Origin: CAZFZT01 sp964523675
GTDB lineage: Bacteria > Planctomycetota > Phycisphaerae > Phycisphaerales > SM1A02
DNA length: 64,000 nucleotides
Assembly (NCBI GenBank): GCA_964523675.1
Contig: CAZFZT010000001.1
Span: 62,001 to 126,000, forward strand
Direction: 5' to 3'
Position numbers and translations under genes: made by a program. The notes beneath the pieces are model-generated. The model was not told the DNA's origin and searched no databases. It saw only the letters and a program-made list of their open reading frames with translations. This document shows, piece by piece, positions 49,206 through 59,110 of the stretch. Each line of letters opens with the position of its first letter. The stretch's first letter is position 1.

Positions 49206-50357
49206 GTGAGCGAAAACGACTCCGACCTCATCGCACTGGGGGGAAAGGTCGATCAGGACGCGCTGTTCTCGCTGTATGAACGGGTCGAACAGGCCGAGGG
49301 CGATGACGAAGCGCCTGTTACGGTCACATTCACGCTGGCGCGGGATCTCAACAAGCGACTGGACAAGTACCTTGTTGACCGGATTCCTTTTCTGAGCAGG
49401 ACATCGCTGCAGCGGCTGATCCGCGAGGAAAGCGTGCGGGTCAACGGCAGGGTGCCCAAAGCATCAACGCGGTTGCGGAAGGGTGATGTCGTCGTTGCTG
49501 TGTTGCCACCCCCGCCGAGCACTGAGATTCCCGCTGAAGACATTCCGCTCGATGTCCTTTACGAAGATGATGACATCATCGTCATCAATAAGGCAGATGA
49601 CATCATCGTGCATCCAGCACGTGGCAACAGGTCCGGCACGATCATCAATGCCCTCGCGTGGCACTTTCAGCATCGCACGAGCGGGGCGCTGTCATCAGTG
49701 GGGGAGGAGTTTGCCCGGCCGGGAGTGGTGCATCGGCTTGATCGGCATACAACCGGCGTGATGATTGCGGCGAAGACCGATACTGCGCATTGGCGGCTGG
49801 GGCATCAGTTCGAGCAGCGCAAGACCGACAAGCGTTATCTGGCAGTTGTACATGGCAAGGTTGAGCCGCATGCCGATGTGATCGATCTGCCTTTGGGCAA
49901 GCACCCAACGCTGAAGGAGAAGTACGCCGTGCGCTGGGACGAAACGGGCAAGCAGTCAGTGACGATCTACCGCGTGCGCGAGATGTATGAGGACTTCACG
50001 CTTCTTGAACTGGAACTCAAGACCGGTCGCACACACCAGATTCGCGTGCATCTTTCTCACATCGGCTATCCGATCGTCGGTGACGATCTGTACGGCGGCC
50101 GCCATTTGCGTGGCGGTGACCTGCTTGGCTCCAGCTCAAGCGCGTCGGAACTCCGCGCCGATGACATGCTCATTTCGCGTCAGGCGCTTCACGCCGCCTC
50201 GCTGGGCGTTGTGCATCCGATCACCCGCAAGCCGATGACTTTTCACGCGCCGCTTCACGACGACATGAAGCAGCTCGTGCTGCTCCTGCGCAAGCATCGC
50301 TTTGTCGGTGCGATCAATGTGCCCGGTGCGACGGTCAACTTGGAGGAAGCACTTTAG
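49206..50357 (+). CDS. rluD: RluD-type 23S rRNA pseudouridine synthase
   Basis: Converts uridine to pseudouridine in large-subunit rRNA (RluA/RluC/RluD family). The 383-residue protein has an N-terminal S4 RNA-binding domain (DKYLVDRIPFLSRTSLQRLI, with VRVNG), then the catalytic domain with VINKADDIIVHPARGNRSGT, the catalytic Asp in GVVHRLDRHTTGVMIAAKT and LKTGRTHQIRVHLSHIGYPI then VGDDLYGG. GTG 49206 has GGAAG upstream and is preferred to the TTG at 49182. Specificity among RluC/RluD sites cannot be told by eye. Confidence 0.9.
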   Translation: MSENDSDLIALGGKVDQDALFSLYERVEQAEGDDEAPVTVTFTLARDLNKRLDKYLVDRIPFLSRTSLQRLIREESVRVNGRVPKASTRLRKGDVVVAVLPPPPSTEIPAEDIPLDVLYEDDDIIVINKADDIIVHPARGNRSGTIINALAWHFQHRTSGALSSVGEEFARPGVVHRLDRHTTGVMIAAKTDTAHWRLGHQFEQRKTDKRYLAVVHGKVEPHADVIDLPLGKHPTLKEKYAVRWDETGKQSVTIYRVREMYEDFTLLELELKTGRTHQIRVHLSHIGYPIVGDDLYGGRHLRGGDLLGSSSSASELRADDMLISRQALHAASLGVVHPITRKPMTFHAPLHDDMKQLVLLLRKHRFVGAINVPGATVNLEEAL

Positions 50358-50434
50358 AACTGTCCGCATTCCCCTCGCCAATACGTTTCAGATTGACCTG
50401 CTCTCATTCGCATGCCGATGAGGCGGGTTCCAGG

Positions 50435-51610
50435 TCACCGCAACTTCACCGTCACCAGCGCCACCATTGCAAAGACCACGGCCAGCAGCCAGAAGCGGGT
50501 AACGACCTGCTGTTCCGACCACCCGCCAAGGTGGAAGTGATGATGAATCGGCGAGCAGCGGAAGATGCGCTCACCCTTGGTCCACTTGAAATACCCCACC
50601 TGAAGTATGACACTTCCCATCTCCATGAAGAAGATTGCTCCAATGATGAGCAGCAGGATTTCTTGGCGAATCGCAACCGCAATGTAGGCAAGCAATCCGC
50701 CCAGCGGCAGCGATCCGGTGTCGCCCATGAATACCCTTGCCGGTGCGCAATTGAACCATAAGAAGCCAAGACATGCACCAGCCATCGCACCGGTAACCAC
50801 CATCAGTTCCTTGCTCCCGGGGATGTGGGGGAACATGAGCGTCTTCGCCGCCTCCGCCTGCCCTGCGATATAGCAGAGCGCCATCATCGCAAAGGCCGCG
50901 ACAGCAAGCGTGCCCGCAGCCAGCCCATCCATGCCATCTGTCAGGTTGACGGCATTTGACGTGCCGGCAATCAGGAGCATGGCGATCACAACGAACGAAA
51001 TGACGCCGAGGACGATCACACTGCCTTCAACGATGAACGTGGCGCTTGCAGCCGGCGGCACATAGGTTCTCTGGAACGGCAGGTTGAGAACGTGTGCTGC
51101 CTCGGCGCCGACGCCATGTCGAAAGAGGTAGTACCCTGCAATCGCCCCGATTCCGAGTTGGAAGAGCAGCTTCTCCCACGCATAAAGCCCTTCGCGTGAG
51201 CCGGGGCTTCGTCGTGCTGATGTCAGCTTGAGCCAATCATCGACTCCGCCCACTGCCGCCAACCAGATCAGCACAATGACGGCCAGATGGACATATCGCT
51301 CGGTTAAGTCTGCGAAGAGCAGCACGGTTGCAAGCACCGAGCCGCAGATTAACACGCCGCCCATGGTCGGCGTCGCAGCTTTGGATTCCATCAAACGGTT
51401 GAGGTCCGCGTGATAGAACTCCGGCGCATCGCCGATCTTCTGCTTCAGCAGAAACGCAATGGTGCGCTTCCCGAAAAGTAGCACGAGGAGGAAGCTGAAA
51501 ATGACTGCAAAGAACGCCCGGAACTCCAGTTCATAAAGCACCCGCACGAGCGGAAACAGGCCGATCTCATCAAGCCACTGGTTCGTCAATTGGAGCAGGT
51601 TGTACAGCAC
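50435..51610 (-). CDS. mraY: Phospho-MurNAc-pentapeptide transferase (lipid I synthesis)
   Basis: Membrane enzyme that moves phospho-MurNAc-pentapeptide to undecaprenyl phosphate. The 391-residue protein is polytopic (about ten segments). Family motifs are KAATPTMGGVLI, GGVDDWLKLT, NAVNLTDGMDGLAAGT (catalytic Asp pair), ARVFMGDTGSLPLGG and IHHHFHLGGWSEQQVV. It is the last gene of queA-murE-murF-mraY, starting 22 bases after murF. It converges with rluD across 77 bases. Confidence 0.97.
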   Translation of the reverse strand: MLYNLLQLTNQWLDEIGLFPLVRVLYELEFRAFFAVIFSFLLVLLFGKRTIAFLLKQKIGDAPEFYHADLNRLMESKAATPTMGGVLICGSVLATVLLFADLTERYVHLAVIVLIWLAAVGGVDDWLKLTSARRSPGSREGLYAWEKLLFQLGIGAIAGYYLFRHGVGAEAAHVLNLPFQRTYVPPAASATFIVEGSVIVLGVISFVVIAMLLIAGTSNAVNLTDGMDGLAAGTLAVAAFAMMALCYIAGQAEAAKTLMFPHIPGSKELMVVTGAMAGACLGFLWFNCAPARVFMGDTGSLPLGGLLAYIAVAIRQEILLLIIGAIFFMEMGSVILQVGYFKWTKGERIFRCSPIHHHFHLGGWSEQQVVTRFWLLAVVFAMVALVTVKLR

Positions 51611-51631
51611 GATGTCTGGTCGAGGACTTGG

Positions 51632-53110
51632 TCAGTGGTGGTGCTGCGCGGCAAGCGCAATGTCATCAGAACAGGACCATTCTTCACGGCGGCTCTCGGG
51701 CAAACCGGCCTGCCTCGCCTGAAGGGTATTGACGATGCGTTCCAGCGCCGCTCCGCGCGACGCCTTGATGAGAACGGCATCATGTGGATGGAGAAGATCG
51801 CAGATGTCTTCGATTGCGTCGGCAGTGGCTTGCGCGTAATGCCGAAGCCGCGAAGGATGCCACGCCGACGGCAATGCGTCAGCAATGTGAGCCGCAAGCT
51901 CCCCAATCAAAATGACCTGATCGAACGGCGTTGTGCGGTGGAGTTCCAGAATCAGCTGACCAATCTCCGCATGAAGGGCAGGACTTTCGGGCCCCAGTTC
52001 CAACATATTCCCGAGAATCAGCACTCTTCGCGGCGCATCAGCGGTAAGCTCGCTGAAAGTTCTGAGCGCTGCGGCAGTGGATTCCGGATTGGCGTTGTAG
52101 GCGTCGTTGAAAATGTTCAAACGAGCAATACGCTGGGGGGTAAACCGCATTGCCTCCGGCTGAACTGTCCGAAGACCGGCACGGATACGGTCATCGGTCA
52201 ACCCCATTCGCCGGCCGGTTGCGACCGCCGCAATCGCATTGATGGCGTTGTGTTCACCAGGTAACGCCGTTTCGAATCGCGCCCGGGCATTGATCTCAAA
52301 CCACCACCGATCCGCATTGTCGCGACCGCGACCCGTCAAGCGTAGGTCTCCATCAATCGACCTGCCGAATGTAATCGCTGACGGCGCGATCTTCAAGTAC
52401 GGCTGTAAAGTGGGTGCATCAGCTGTCACCAGTGCAAGACCATCCTCGCGCAAGTGAGACAAAATGCACGCCTTTTCCCTGGCTACACCTTGAAGAGAAC
52501 CTAGCCGCTCCAGATGTGAACGTCCGATCGAGGTAATGATCGCAATGTCTGGTTCCGCAAGCGCCGCCAGTCGTCCGATTTCGCCGGGCGCATTGGTGCC
52601 GATTTCAACGACCACGTAATGATCGCGTGGCGAGGCGGCAAGGATCGTCAGAGGTACCCCGATCTCATTATTGAATGACTTCGGCGCACAGCTCCCTTGC
52701 AGGCCGTTTGAAAGGACGCCATGAACAAGACGCTTCGTGGTGGTTTTGCCCGCTGATCCGGTGATGGCTATCACCTTTGTGGTGGTGAAGGTGCGGCGGT
52801 ATGCGAGAGCGAGCCGGCCCAGAGCGCGCCGCGTGTCATCAACTTTCAAGACCCCAACAGTTTCAGGTGCGTCCACCTCCGTGTCGCACTCGACGATGAC
52901 GAGCGCAGCGCCACGGCGGACCGCCTCCCGCGCGAATGCATGGCCATCATGTCGATCTCCTTTGAGAGCGAAATAAGCCCTGCTGGTTAAGTCGGCGCGC
53001 GTATCGATGCCAACGCCTGCCAGAGGGGCGCCGAGCGCGGCCGGACTCGGCCGGCGCACCCATTGGCCGCCGGTCACAGCGCTGATGTGCTCGCCCGTAA
53101 AGAAGCTCAT
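51632..53110 (-). CDS. murF: UDP-MurNAc-tripeptide--D-Ala-D-Ala ligase
   Basis: Adds D-Ala-D-Ala to complete the peptidoglycan pentapeptide. The 492-residue protein has the Mur ligase three-domain layout: an N-terminal substrate domain (VGIDTRADLTSRAYFALKGD), the ATP domain with VIAITGSAGKTTTKRLVHGV (P-loop near 116-124), SFNNEIGVPLTIL, IGTNAPGEIGRL, and the C-terminal domain with NIFNDAYNANPESTAAALR. Its start codon overlaps the murE stop by four bases, so the two are translationally coupled. Confidence 0.95.
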   Translation of the reverse strand: MSFFTGEHISAVTGGQWVRRPSPAALGAPLAGVGIDTRADLTSRAYFALKGDRHDGHAFAREAVRRGAALVIVECDTEVDAPETVGVLKVDDTRRALGRLALAYRRTFTTTKVIAITGSAGKTTTKRLVHGVLSNGLQGSCAPKSFNNEIGVPLTILAASPRDHYVVVEIGTNAPGEIGRLAALAEPDIAIITSIGRSHLERLGSLQGVAREKACILSHLREDGLALVTADAPTLQPYLKIAPSAITFGRSIDGDLRLTGRGRDNADRWWFEINARARFETALPGEHNAINAIAAVATGRRMGLTDDRIRAGLRTVQPEAMRFTPQRIARLNIFNDAYNANPESTAAALRTFSELTADAPRRVLILGNMLELGPESPALHAEIGQLILELHRTTPFDQVILIGELAAHIADALPSAWHPSRLRHYAQATADAIEDICDLLHPHDAVLIKASRGAALERIVNTLQARQAGLPESRREEWSCSDDIALAAQHHH

Positions 53111-54657
53111 GAACCGGCAACAACCCTTCTGCAGCCCAGGCCGTCCGCTGCTTGCTTGAGATGAGGAGCGTTCGCGATCGCTTCGCGCGCAATGAGACGA
53201 TCGTCGAACGCTCGTTTCTCGTTGCCGATGATCTGGTAATCCTCGTGACCTTTGCCCGCGATAACGATCAGGTCGCCGGGAGTCGCACGGTCAATCGCAG
53301 CTTCGATCGCATCTCGGCGGTCTGTGATGCGCAGCATCATGCCGGTGAATCCAGCGGGGATGCCGGCGATGACTTCATCCACAATGGCTTCGGGATCTTC
53401 GGTGCGCGGGTTGTCGGATGTTACGATGACCTCATCCGCCCACGCGCATGCTGCACTGGCCATGCGCGGCCGCTTGGTGCGATCGCGATCACCGCCGCAG
53501 CCAAACACCACGCGCAATGCTCCGCCGGGCGGAACGAGCGGCTTCACGGAACGAAGCACATTGTCCAGCGCATCGTCGGTGTGCGCGTAATCAACGAACA
53601 CGGCGTAAGGATGGTCCGGTGAGGTGACCGGCTCCAGCCGGCCTGGCGGCGCAGCGCAAGCAGCGAGCGCCGCCTCAAGATCACTTGCAACTGCTCCGCA
53701 AAGATGTGAAGCCGCCAACGCCTGCAAGGCGTTCATCACATTGTGCCTGCCAATGAGCGGCAGCCGCACATCGAACGCGCCCCACGGCCCCTGTAGGCAG
53801 ACATTGGTCCCGCTCATCGACTCGCCATGGAGCTGCGCCGTACAAGTCGCGCGATCATCTCCAAGTGAACATTGCAGCACCCGGCCTTTGCATCTTTCGA
53901 TCATGTACGCCGCGTGAGCATCATCAACATTGACCACTGCCCAATCAACCTCTGACACGGACTCGAACAAAATTGCTTTGGCTGCCGCGTACCGATCCAT
54001 GGAGCCGTGGTAGTCAAGGTGATCGCCGGATAGGTTAGTAAAAATCGCACCCTGAAAAGTCAATCCTGCGACGCGTTGCTGCTGCAGTGCATGGCTTGAG
54101 CACTCCATCACGCACGCCTGGCATCCAGCGTCAAGCATGCGGCGAAGCCACGCAGATACATCACATGCGCTCGGCGTGGTGAGAGAAGCGGGAAAGCGGC
54201 AATGTCCGTCGTCGATCTGCACGGTTCCAATGAGCCCACAGCGCATCCCAGTTCGAGTCATCAATTGATGGATGAGATGCGCCGTCGTGGTTTTCCCGTT
54301 CGTGCCGGTGACGCCGATGAGTTTGAGAGACCGGCTCGGATTGTTGTAAAACGCCTCTGCAAGGTGCGCGGCGGCGAACGGGACATCGCATGCCGCAATG
54401 AACGCTGCAGAATCAGGCACGATCGCGGAGGCATCGCTCACGACCGCGGCAGCGCCTCGCGCGATGGCATCATCGATGAATCGACGACCGTCAACAGCGC
54501 AACCCTGCTTCGCAATGAACAGTGAGCCGGGCAGGGCCAGGCGGGAGTCTTCGACGACGCCGGTGATGGTCGTAGCCCCATCGCCGCGGACAAGCCGAAT
54601 GTCAACGACCGCGCCTTGGACGCTTTGAATGAGGTCGGCAAGTGTGGTTTCGCGCAT
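53107..54657 (-). CDS. murE: UDP-MurNAc-Ala-Glu--meso-diaminopimelate ligase
   Basis: Adds the third residue of the peptidoglycan stem peptide. The 516-residue protein has VVEDSRLALPGSLFIAKQGC near the start, the P-loop LIGVTGTNGKTTTAHLIHQL (about residue 115), FTNLSGDHLDYHG, FVDYAHTDDALDNVL and the DNPR motif in SDNPRTEDPEAIVDEV (about 413). DNPR indicates meso-diaminopimelate rather than lysine. The frame is open to 54708; MRETTLADLIQSVQG at 54657 is the likelier start. It lies between queA and murF and overlaps murF by four bases. Confidence 0.95.
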   Translation of the reverse strand: MRETTLADLIQSVQGAVVDIRLVRGDGATTITGVVEDSRLALPGSLFIAKQGCAVDGRRFIDDAIARGAAAVVSDASAIVPDSAAFIAACDVPFAAAHLAEAFYNNPSRSLKLIGVTGTNGKTTTAHLIHQLMTRTGMRCGLIGTVQIDDGHCRFPASLTTPSACDVSAWLRRMLDAGCQACVMECSSHALQQQRVAGLTFQGAIFTNLSGDHLDYHGSMDRYAAAKAILFESVSEVDWAVVNVDDAHAAYMIERCKGRVLQCSLGDDRATCTAQLHGESMSGTNVCLQGPWGAFDVRLPLIGRHNVMNALQALAASHLCGAVASDLEAALAACAAPPGRLEPVTSPDHPYAVFVDYAHTDDALDNVLRSVKPLVPPGGALRVVFGCGGDRDRTKRPRMASAACAWADEVIVTSDNPRTEDPEAIVDEVIAGIPAGFTGMMLRITDRRDAIEAAIDRATPGDLIVIAGKGHEDYQIIGNEKRAFDDRLIAREAIANAPHLKQAADGLGCRRVVAGS

Positions 54658-54750
54658 CTCTGCAGGAGAAATATCGGCAACGCGGGCGCAGGGGCGACAA
54701 GATACCATGAATGAATCGCAAGGGGCGGTGAGGCAACAAGCGACGACACT

Positions 54751-55926
54751 TCAAGGCAGGATCAACATGCAGTCGCCGTACGAATAGAAGCGGTATTCCT
54801 GTTCGATGGCCGCTGCGTAGATATCCTTGAGCCGCTCAAGGCCGATCATCGCACCAACAAGCGCGAGCAGCGTTGATCGGGGAAGGTGAAAGTTGGTCAA
54901 CATGCCGTCAACGTGACGGAAGGTGTATGGCGGCGCAATCAGCAGATCGGTCGAGCCAGTGATTGGTTCGACGGCATCAGGCAGGAGCTCGGGCAGTGAC
55001 TCAAGCGTCCGGACCGAGGTCGTGCCGATGGCGATAAGGCGGCCGGATGACCGCTCGCCGCTTGCCTCCTGCCGATCTCGCAGGAATGCGACAGTCTCGG
55101 GTGGCACTGCATACTCCTCACGGTGCATCCGATGCTGCGCAAGCGTCGGGGCGGTCACCGGTTTGAACGTTCCTGCACCGACATGAAGTGTGACTCGCAA
55201 TCGGCGAATGCCGCTTTCATCGAGCCGCGCGAGGAGTTCCGGCGTGAAATGCAGGCCGGCCGTTGGCGCTGCGACCGACTTTCTCGAATCCGGCGATGAA
55301 TCGGCATACACCGTCTCATACCACTTGCGATCCATCTCATCACCAATATCAGTTCGGCGGCCGCGTGCGCGAATGATGTAAGGCGGCAAAGGCGTGCGGC
55401 CAATGCGTTCAAGAAGGGCGGGCGCACTGCCTGATGCGCATCCCGGGTCGACCAACACGATCCATTCACCGCCATCGACAGCACGATCCGCCAGTGCAAG
55501 CGTGACGCCGGTGAGCTCGCCGGGAGGATGCAGAAGCTCGATGCGGTCACCCACACGCAACCGGCCATTGCTGCGGAGCATGACGAGCCAGCGTCTGTCA
55601 TGCAGCTCGCTGAGGAACAACCCTTCGACACGGCCTCCCGATCCCGCACGCCGACCAGTCAGTCGAGCCCGCGCCACCGAACTCGCGTTGAACACGAGGG
55701 CGTCTCCTTGTCCGAGGTACGTCGATAGGTCGCGCACCTGACGATGCTCGATTCGGGCTGGATCAGTGCGGCTGAGAACCATCATGCGAGCTTCATCGCG
55801 GGATCCATCGATTGGACGAGTTGCGATGAGGCGCTGCGGCAGGTGGTAATCAAGATCATCAGTGCGCAGCGATTGTTGTCCTGTCGCAGCAGCTTGGTGG
55901 GCTTCGATGTTGCGTTGGATAGACAT
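54751..55926 (-). CDS. queA: S-adenosylmethionine:tRNA ribosyltransferase-isomerase
   Basis: Makes epoxyqueuosine in tRNA anticodons by transferring the ribosyl group of AdoMet. The 391-residue protein has DDLDYHLPQRLIATRPIDGS then DEARMMVL, GDALVFNASSVARARLTG, and the conserved SVAAPTAGLHFTPELLARLD, THHVGAGTF-like LHVGAGTFKPV, HREEYAVP, IAIGTTSVRTLES and MLTNFHLPRSTLLALVGA. ATG 55926 (MSIQRNIEAHQ) is chosen; the frame extends to 56100 but overlaps another reading frame. It lies upstream of murE with about 90 bases between. Confidence 0.93.
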   Translation of the reverse strand: MSIQRNIEAHQAAATGQQSLRTDDLDYHLPQRLIATRPIDGSRDEARMMVLSRTDPARIEHRQVRDLSTYLGQGDALVFNASSVARARLTGRRAGSGGRVEGLFLSELHDRRWLVMLRSNGRLRVGDRIELLHPPGELTGVTLALADRAVDGGEWIVLVDPGCASGSAPALLERIGRTPLPPYIIRARGRRTDIGDEMDRKWYETVYADSSPDSRKSVAAPTAGLHFTPELLARLDESGIRRLRVTLHVGAGTFKPVTAPTLAQHRMHREEYAVPPETVAFLRDRQEASGERSSGRLIAIGTTSVRTLESLPELLPDAVEPITGSTDLLIAPPYTFRHVDGMLTNFHLPRSTLLALVGAMIGLERLKDIYAAAIEQEYRFYSYGDCMLILP

Positions 55927-56109
55927 GTGGCGCAGATGGCCTGGATCAGTCGCGCCGAGGCAATGCCTCATGGAGCGGGGAAGCGGCAATCCTAGGCCGC
56001 AATTGCAACCATTATCAGACACAGGACAGACGGGCGTCTTGGCGCTCGCAGACGGAACGAACGGTGCAACTGCATCGGTGTGCTCGAACCCATTCACCAT
56101 CCGCTCGGA

Positions 56110-56529
56110 ATGAAGCCGGCGCTCAAGTCGGGGTCACAGCTGGTGGTCGTGGTTGCGCCGGAACTGCCGCCGACCGTTTCATCGAAGGTGATGGATCGCG
56201 AGGTGAAGCAGTCATCGGCAGCTTGCGCAGATCGGGCTGATATCTCGTCCAAGTGCCGCATTCTGCTTAACGATGCACAGCGGGAGATTGATCGCCTGCG
56301 GCGCGGCCTTTCAGAGGGGCCATGGGAGGTCGCTCAAGACCTGCTTTGCGGGGGGGAGTCATGGAGTGATCCGCCGTCGTCTCCCCAGTCGCGCAGAATC
56401 TACGCCGTCGATCCAATCGGTGAGCCGCCTCCACCGGTGGTCGAGTCGCCACCGTCTGCGCCAAGCGCGCATGTTCTCACGCGGCCACATGTGACAAATC
56501 TCGGCACCCTGCTGGATGTGCTGATCTGA
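56110..56529 (+). CDS. Small protein of unknown function
   Basis: A possible protein of about 139 residues from ATG 56110 (MKPALKSGSQLVVVVAPELP). It contains a short helical stretch (KCRILLNDAQREIDRLRRGL) and a Pro-rich end (IGEPPPPVVESPPSAPSAH). No ribosome site is clear and there is no recognised family. It lies between divergent queA and the convergent end of the TraB-like gene. The codon pattern is acceptable but the call is uncertain. Confidence 0.45.
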   Translation: MKPALKSGSQLVVVVAPELPPTVSSKVMDREVKQSSAACADRADISSKCRILLNDAQREIDRLRRGLSEGPWEVAQDLLCGGESWSDPPSSPQSRRIYAVDPIGEPPPPVVESPPSAPSAHVLTRPHVTNLGTLLDVLI

Positions 56530-56537
56530 TCAGCCGG

Positions 56538-57830
56538 TCACTGCTGCATCTGCTGCAACTGCCGCATCTGCTCGCGCAGTGTCTGCCGAATCATCCGCCG
56601 CATTTGCTGGACCTGTCGCGGATGGAGCGTCGAGTCCTCGACACGCCATGTAATGGCGGGGATCCAGCGCACCGAGGTCGGCTCATAGCCGAGTCGCTCA
56701 AGCCGCCGCGCGAAATCATCCATATGCGCGGCCCCATAGAAGATCGCAACGGATTCCACCTCCGGCTCGTCGCGGATGATCGACTCCAAGTCCCTGATCG
56801 GGATCTTGTTTCGTTCGTTGATCAGCACCTCACCGAAGCCCTCACCCATTTGATGAAGCGATTGCTCAATCAATCGCTGATTGCTGAGCACCTCGATCAT
56901 CATGACCTTCGCCATGTCGGAGACAGCTCCCTCCATCATCTGGTCAAGCCAGGTGACAAGACCCAGAAGCATCTTGGCAACAGCAGCGGGGAACCCGCCG
57001 CCTGCGATGGCCTCGAGGTCGCCCATCTTGAGGTCGCGTTCGCCGAACGCTTCGGAAAGCTGCGCCAGATTCATGTCGCTATTGCGCCAATTGGGCGCGG
57101 TGTAATCCATCTCGGCGAGTTGATACGCCATGCCGAGGGCGCTGGCCAGCTGCTGCTGGATATTGTCGCGGTCGATGGCCAGCGGCTCGATGTCGTCAGA
57201 ATGACCGACATGAAGATCAGAACGGAAACCTTCGCCTCCGGGTACGCCGTCCGAGCCGTAACTTGTTACGCGAAAGCCGCTACCTTCCTCGAGCGATTCG
57301 TAGACAATCGGTCGGCTCCATGCGTCCGTCATGGCTTCCTTAAACCAATTGACGGCAATGGCTTCACTCTGCTCAATCGTGTTCTTCAGTTGCTCCGCCG
57401 AGTCGGGATAGCGGCCGTGCGCTTCGCGGTGCAGTTCGGCAACTGAGGCGACAAAGCGCAGCGCGCGCTTCGTGTTCTTCGCCCGTTCCTCATCTGTCTC
57501 GCCTGTGGCTTTACCCACGCCGGCCGGCGTGACCGCCTCGTAAAGCACGATGTCGTACTCACTCAATATGGCCTGTAACTGTTGGTAGAGTTCCGGGTCG
57601 CCGATATGCGCGACACCGACCAACGCGACGCGCGGGCCGGCTTCGCCTTGGCGCTCAAACTCCTGCACTGCCACCTCCAGCGACAGCCGCTTGTTCCGCT
57701 CTCCTGTGACGCGTAGAAATCGCAGGTGCTCGTCATCCCCCGATTGCTCCTCTTGCGCTGTCGCGAACGGTGCAGCGGTTAAGAGAAGCAGCAACACGAG
57801 CAGCCAGTTCCAAAGCCGGACTCCATGCAT
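56538..57830 (-). CDS. Exported TraB/TIKI-like protein with embedded GspG-like segment
   Basis: A 430-residue exported protein (signal NWLLVLLLLLTAAPFATAQ). The N-terminal part has RVALVGVAHIGDPELYQQLQ then AILSEYDIVLYEAV, and the C-terminal part has ESVAIFYGAAHMDDFARRLE; together they match the TraB/TIKI/GumN-ChaN fold with its two GxxH motifs. Between them (about 115-205) lies HREAHGRYPDSAEQL ... DAWSRPIVYESLEEGSGFRV then TSYGSDGVPGGEG, which resembles the C-terminal head of the major pseudopilin GspG. The end is Gln/Met-rich (MRQLQQMQQ). The combination is unusual and its role is unknown. Confidence 0.75.
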   Translation of the reverse strand: MHGVRLWNWLLVLLLLLTAAPFATAQEEQSGDDEHLRFLRVTGERNKRLSLEVAVQEFERQGEAGPRVALVGVAHIGDPELYQQLQAILSEYDIVLYEAVTPAGVGKATGETDEERAKNTKRALRFVASVAELHREAHGRYPDSAEQLKNTIEQSEAIAVNWFKEAMTDAWSRPIVYESLEEGSGFRVTSYGSDGVPGGEGFRSDLHVGHSDDIEPLAIDRDNIQQQLASALGMAYQLAEMDYTAPNWRNSDMNLAQLSEAFGERDLKMGDLEAIAGGGFPAAVAKMLLGLVTWLDQMMEGAVSDMAKVMMIEVLSNQRLIEQSLHQMGEGFGEVLINERNKIPIRDLESIIRDEPEVESVAIFYGAAHMDDFARRLERLGYEPTSVRWIPAITWRVEDSTLHPRQVQQMRRMIRQTLREQMRQLQQMQQ

Positions 57831-57956
57831 TGGTCATTTCCTTTTCGAGCGTGCGTGGGTCTTCCACAGGGGCAAAGGCAGTGCTGGTTCATGAACGGTA
57901 CAACAGTGTCAATCGCTCTCACCCTCTGTCATGTCAATCGACACATCGTAGGCGTC

Positions 57957-58937
57957 TTATGCCCGAACTGCCGCACGCTCAAGACGGTTACGAACGGCTT
58001 CCCATATGGGCCCTTGCCCGGTTGGATTCTCAACCAGGATCACCGAAGCCCCACATTGATCGGCCCGACGAAGCGCGTCATAGAGCCCGGCAGCATACGC
58101 ATTCGCCTCATTCGGCATTTGTATGACGTCATCTTGCGGCGGTTCGATCACGCTGATCGCAAGAATCACTGCTCCGGTTGCGCGTTCAGCGGCTCGCTCC
58201 TGAAGCCGGGCTGCATCGACAAGCTCGGTTCTGGTACGAGGCGCGTAATGCCGCTGCGATGTGCCGGGGCTGCGCGTTTGCGAAAGGGGGGCTTCCACTT
58301 CAACGTCAGTGCCCATGACCGCCGCGATGGCGCTGGCGCTGATGCTGCCGGGCCGAAGAATGCGCGGCGTGTCGCATGACACATCGAGGACGGTTGACTC
58401 AATGCCCAGGTCGCAAGGACCGCCGTCAAGAATGAGTAGTGCCGGCACGTCGGCGAAGTCATCCGCAACATGCTCAGCCCTCGTGGGCGACACGTGCCCG
58501 CTGCGATTGGCGGACGGAGCGGAGATCGGTCCGCCGAACTCCTGAAGCAGTGCGCGGGCGACAGGGTGGGCAGGTGCACGTAGGGCGATCGTTTCAAAGC
58601 CGGCCGTTGCCCGATCCGGCACCTTATCTGCTTTCGCCACAACCAGGGTAAGCGGCCCCGGCCAGAATCGCTCTGTAAGCGCTTCACAGCGGTCATCCCA
58701 CTGTCGGACCAACTGCCGCGAGGTTTGGCTGCCGAGCACGTGCGCGATGAGCGGATTATCGAATGGCCGCCCCTTGAGCTGGTAGACTCGCTCTAATGCC
58801 TGCGGGTTGAGTGTGTCGGCGCCGAGGCCATAGACTGTTTCCGTCGGGAATGCGACCACGCCGCCATCGAGAAGTATCTGCGCAGCGCGGCCGATTGATT
58901 GCGGACCCGGGGCGACTGTGGGCATGCGTGGGCGCAT
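57957..58937 (-). CDS. Threonylcarbamoyl-AMP synthase (Sua5 type)
   Basis: Makes threonylcarbamoyl-AMP for the t6A37 modification of ANN-decoding tRNAs. The YrdC/TsaC domain (about 1-200) has GGVVAFPTETVYGLGAD, YQLKGRPFDNPLIAHV, RAPAHPVARALLQEF and PISAPSANRSGHVSPT. The C-terminal Sua5 domain begins near SPGTSQRHYAPRT and ends with an Ala/Arg-rich segment, so this is the longer Sua5 form of 326 residues rather than TsaC. ATG 58937 or 58925 are the likely starts. It diverges from ptsI. Confidence 0.9.
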   Translation of the reverse strand: MRPRMPTVAPGPQSIGRAAQILLDGGVVAFPTETVYGLGADTLNPQALERVYQLKGRPFDNPLIAHVLGSQTSRQLVRQWDDRCEALTERFWPGPLTLVVAKADKVPDRATAGFETIALRAPAHPVARALLQEFGGPISAPSANRSGHVSPTRAEHVADDFADVPALLILDGGPCDLGIESTVLDVSCDTPRILRPGSISASAIAAVMGTDVEVEAPLSQTRSPGTSQRHYAPRTRTELVDAARLQERAAERATGAVILAISVIEPPQDDVIQMPNEANAYAAGLYDALRRADQCGASVILVENPTGQGPIWEAVRNRLERAAVRA

Positions 58938-59110
58938 GATAGAGTCAAGTGGATCAACTCCGATTCCGAGCTGATTGAGCAAAGCGGCACGCCTCGCTCC
59001 TGCGCCCTAGGCCATGATCCGCTATACTCTGCCCCCGGCTCTCGGCTCTCCCGCCTCGGAAACCTTGCTACGTTTGGTGGCGGGACAGTGGACAGCACTT
59101 CTCCTTCCTC

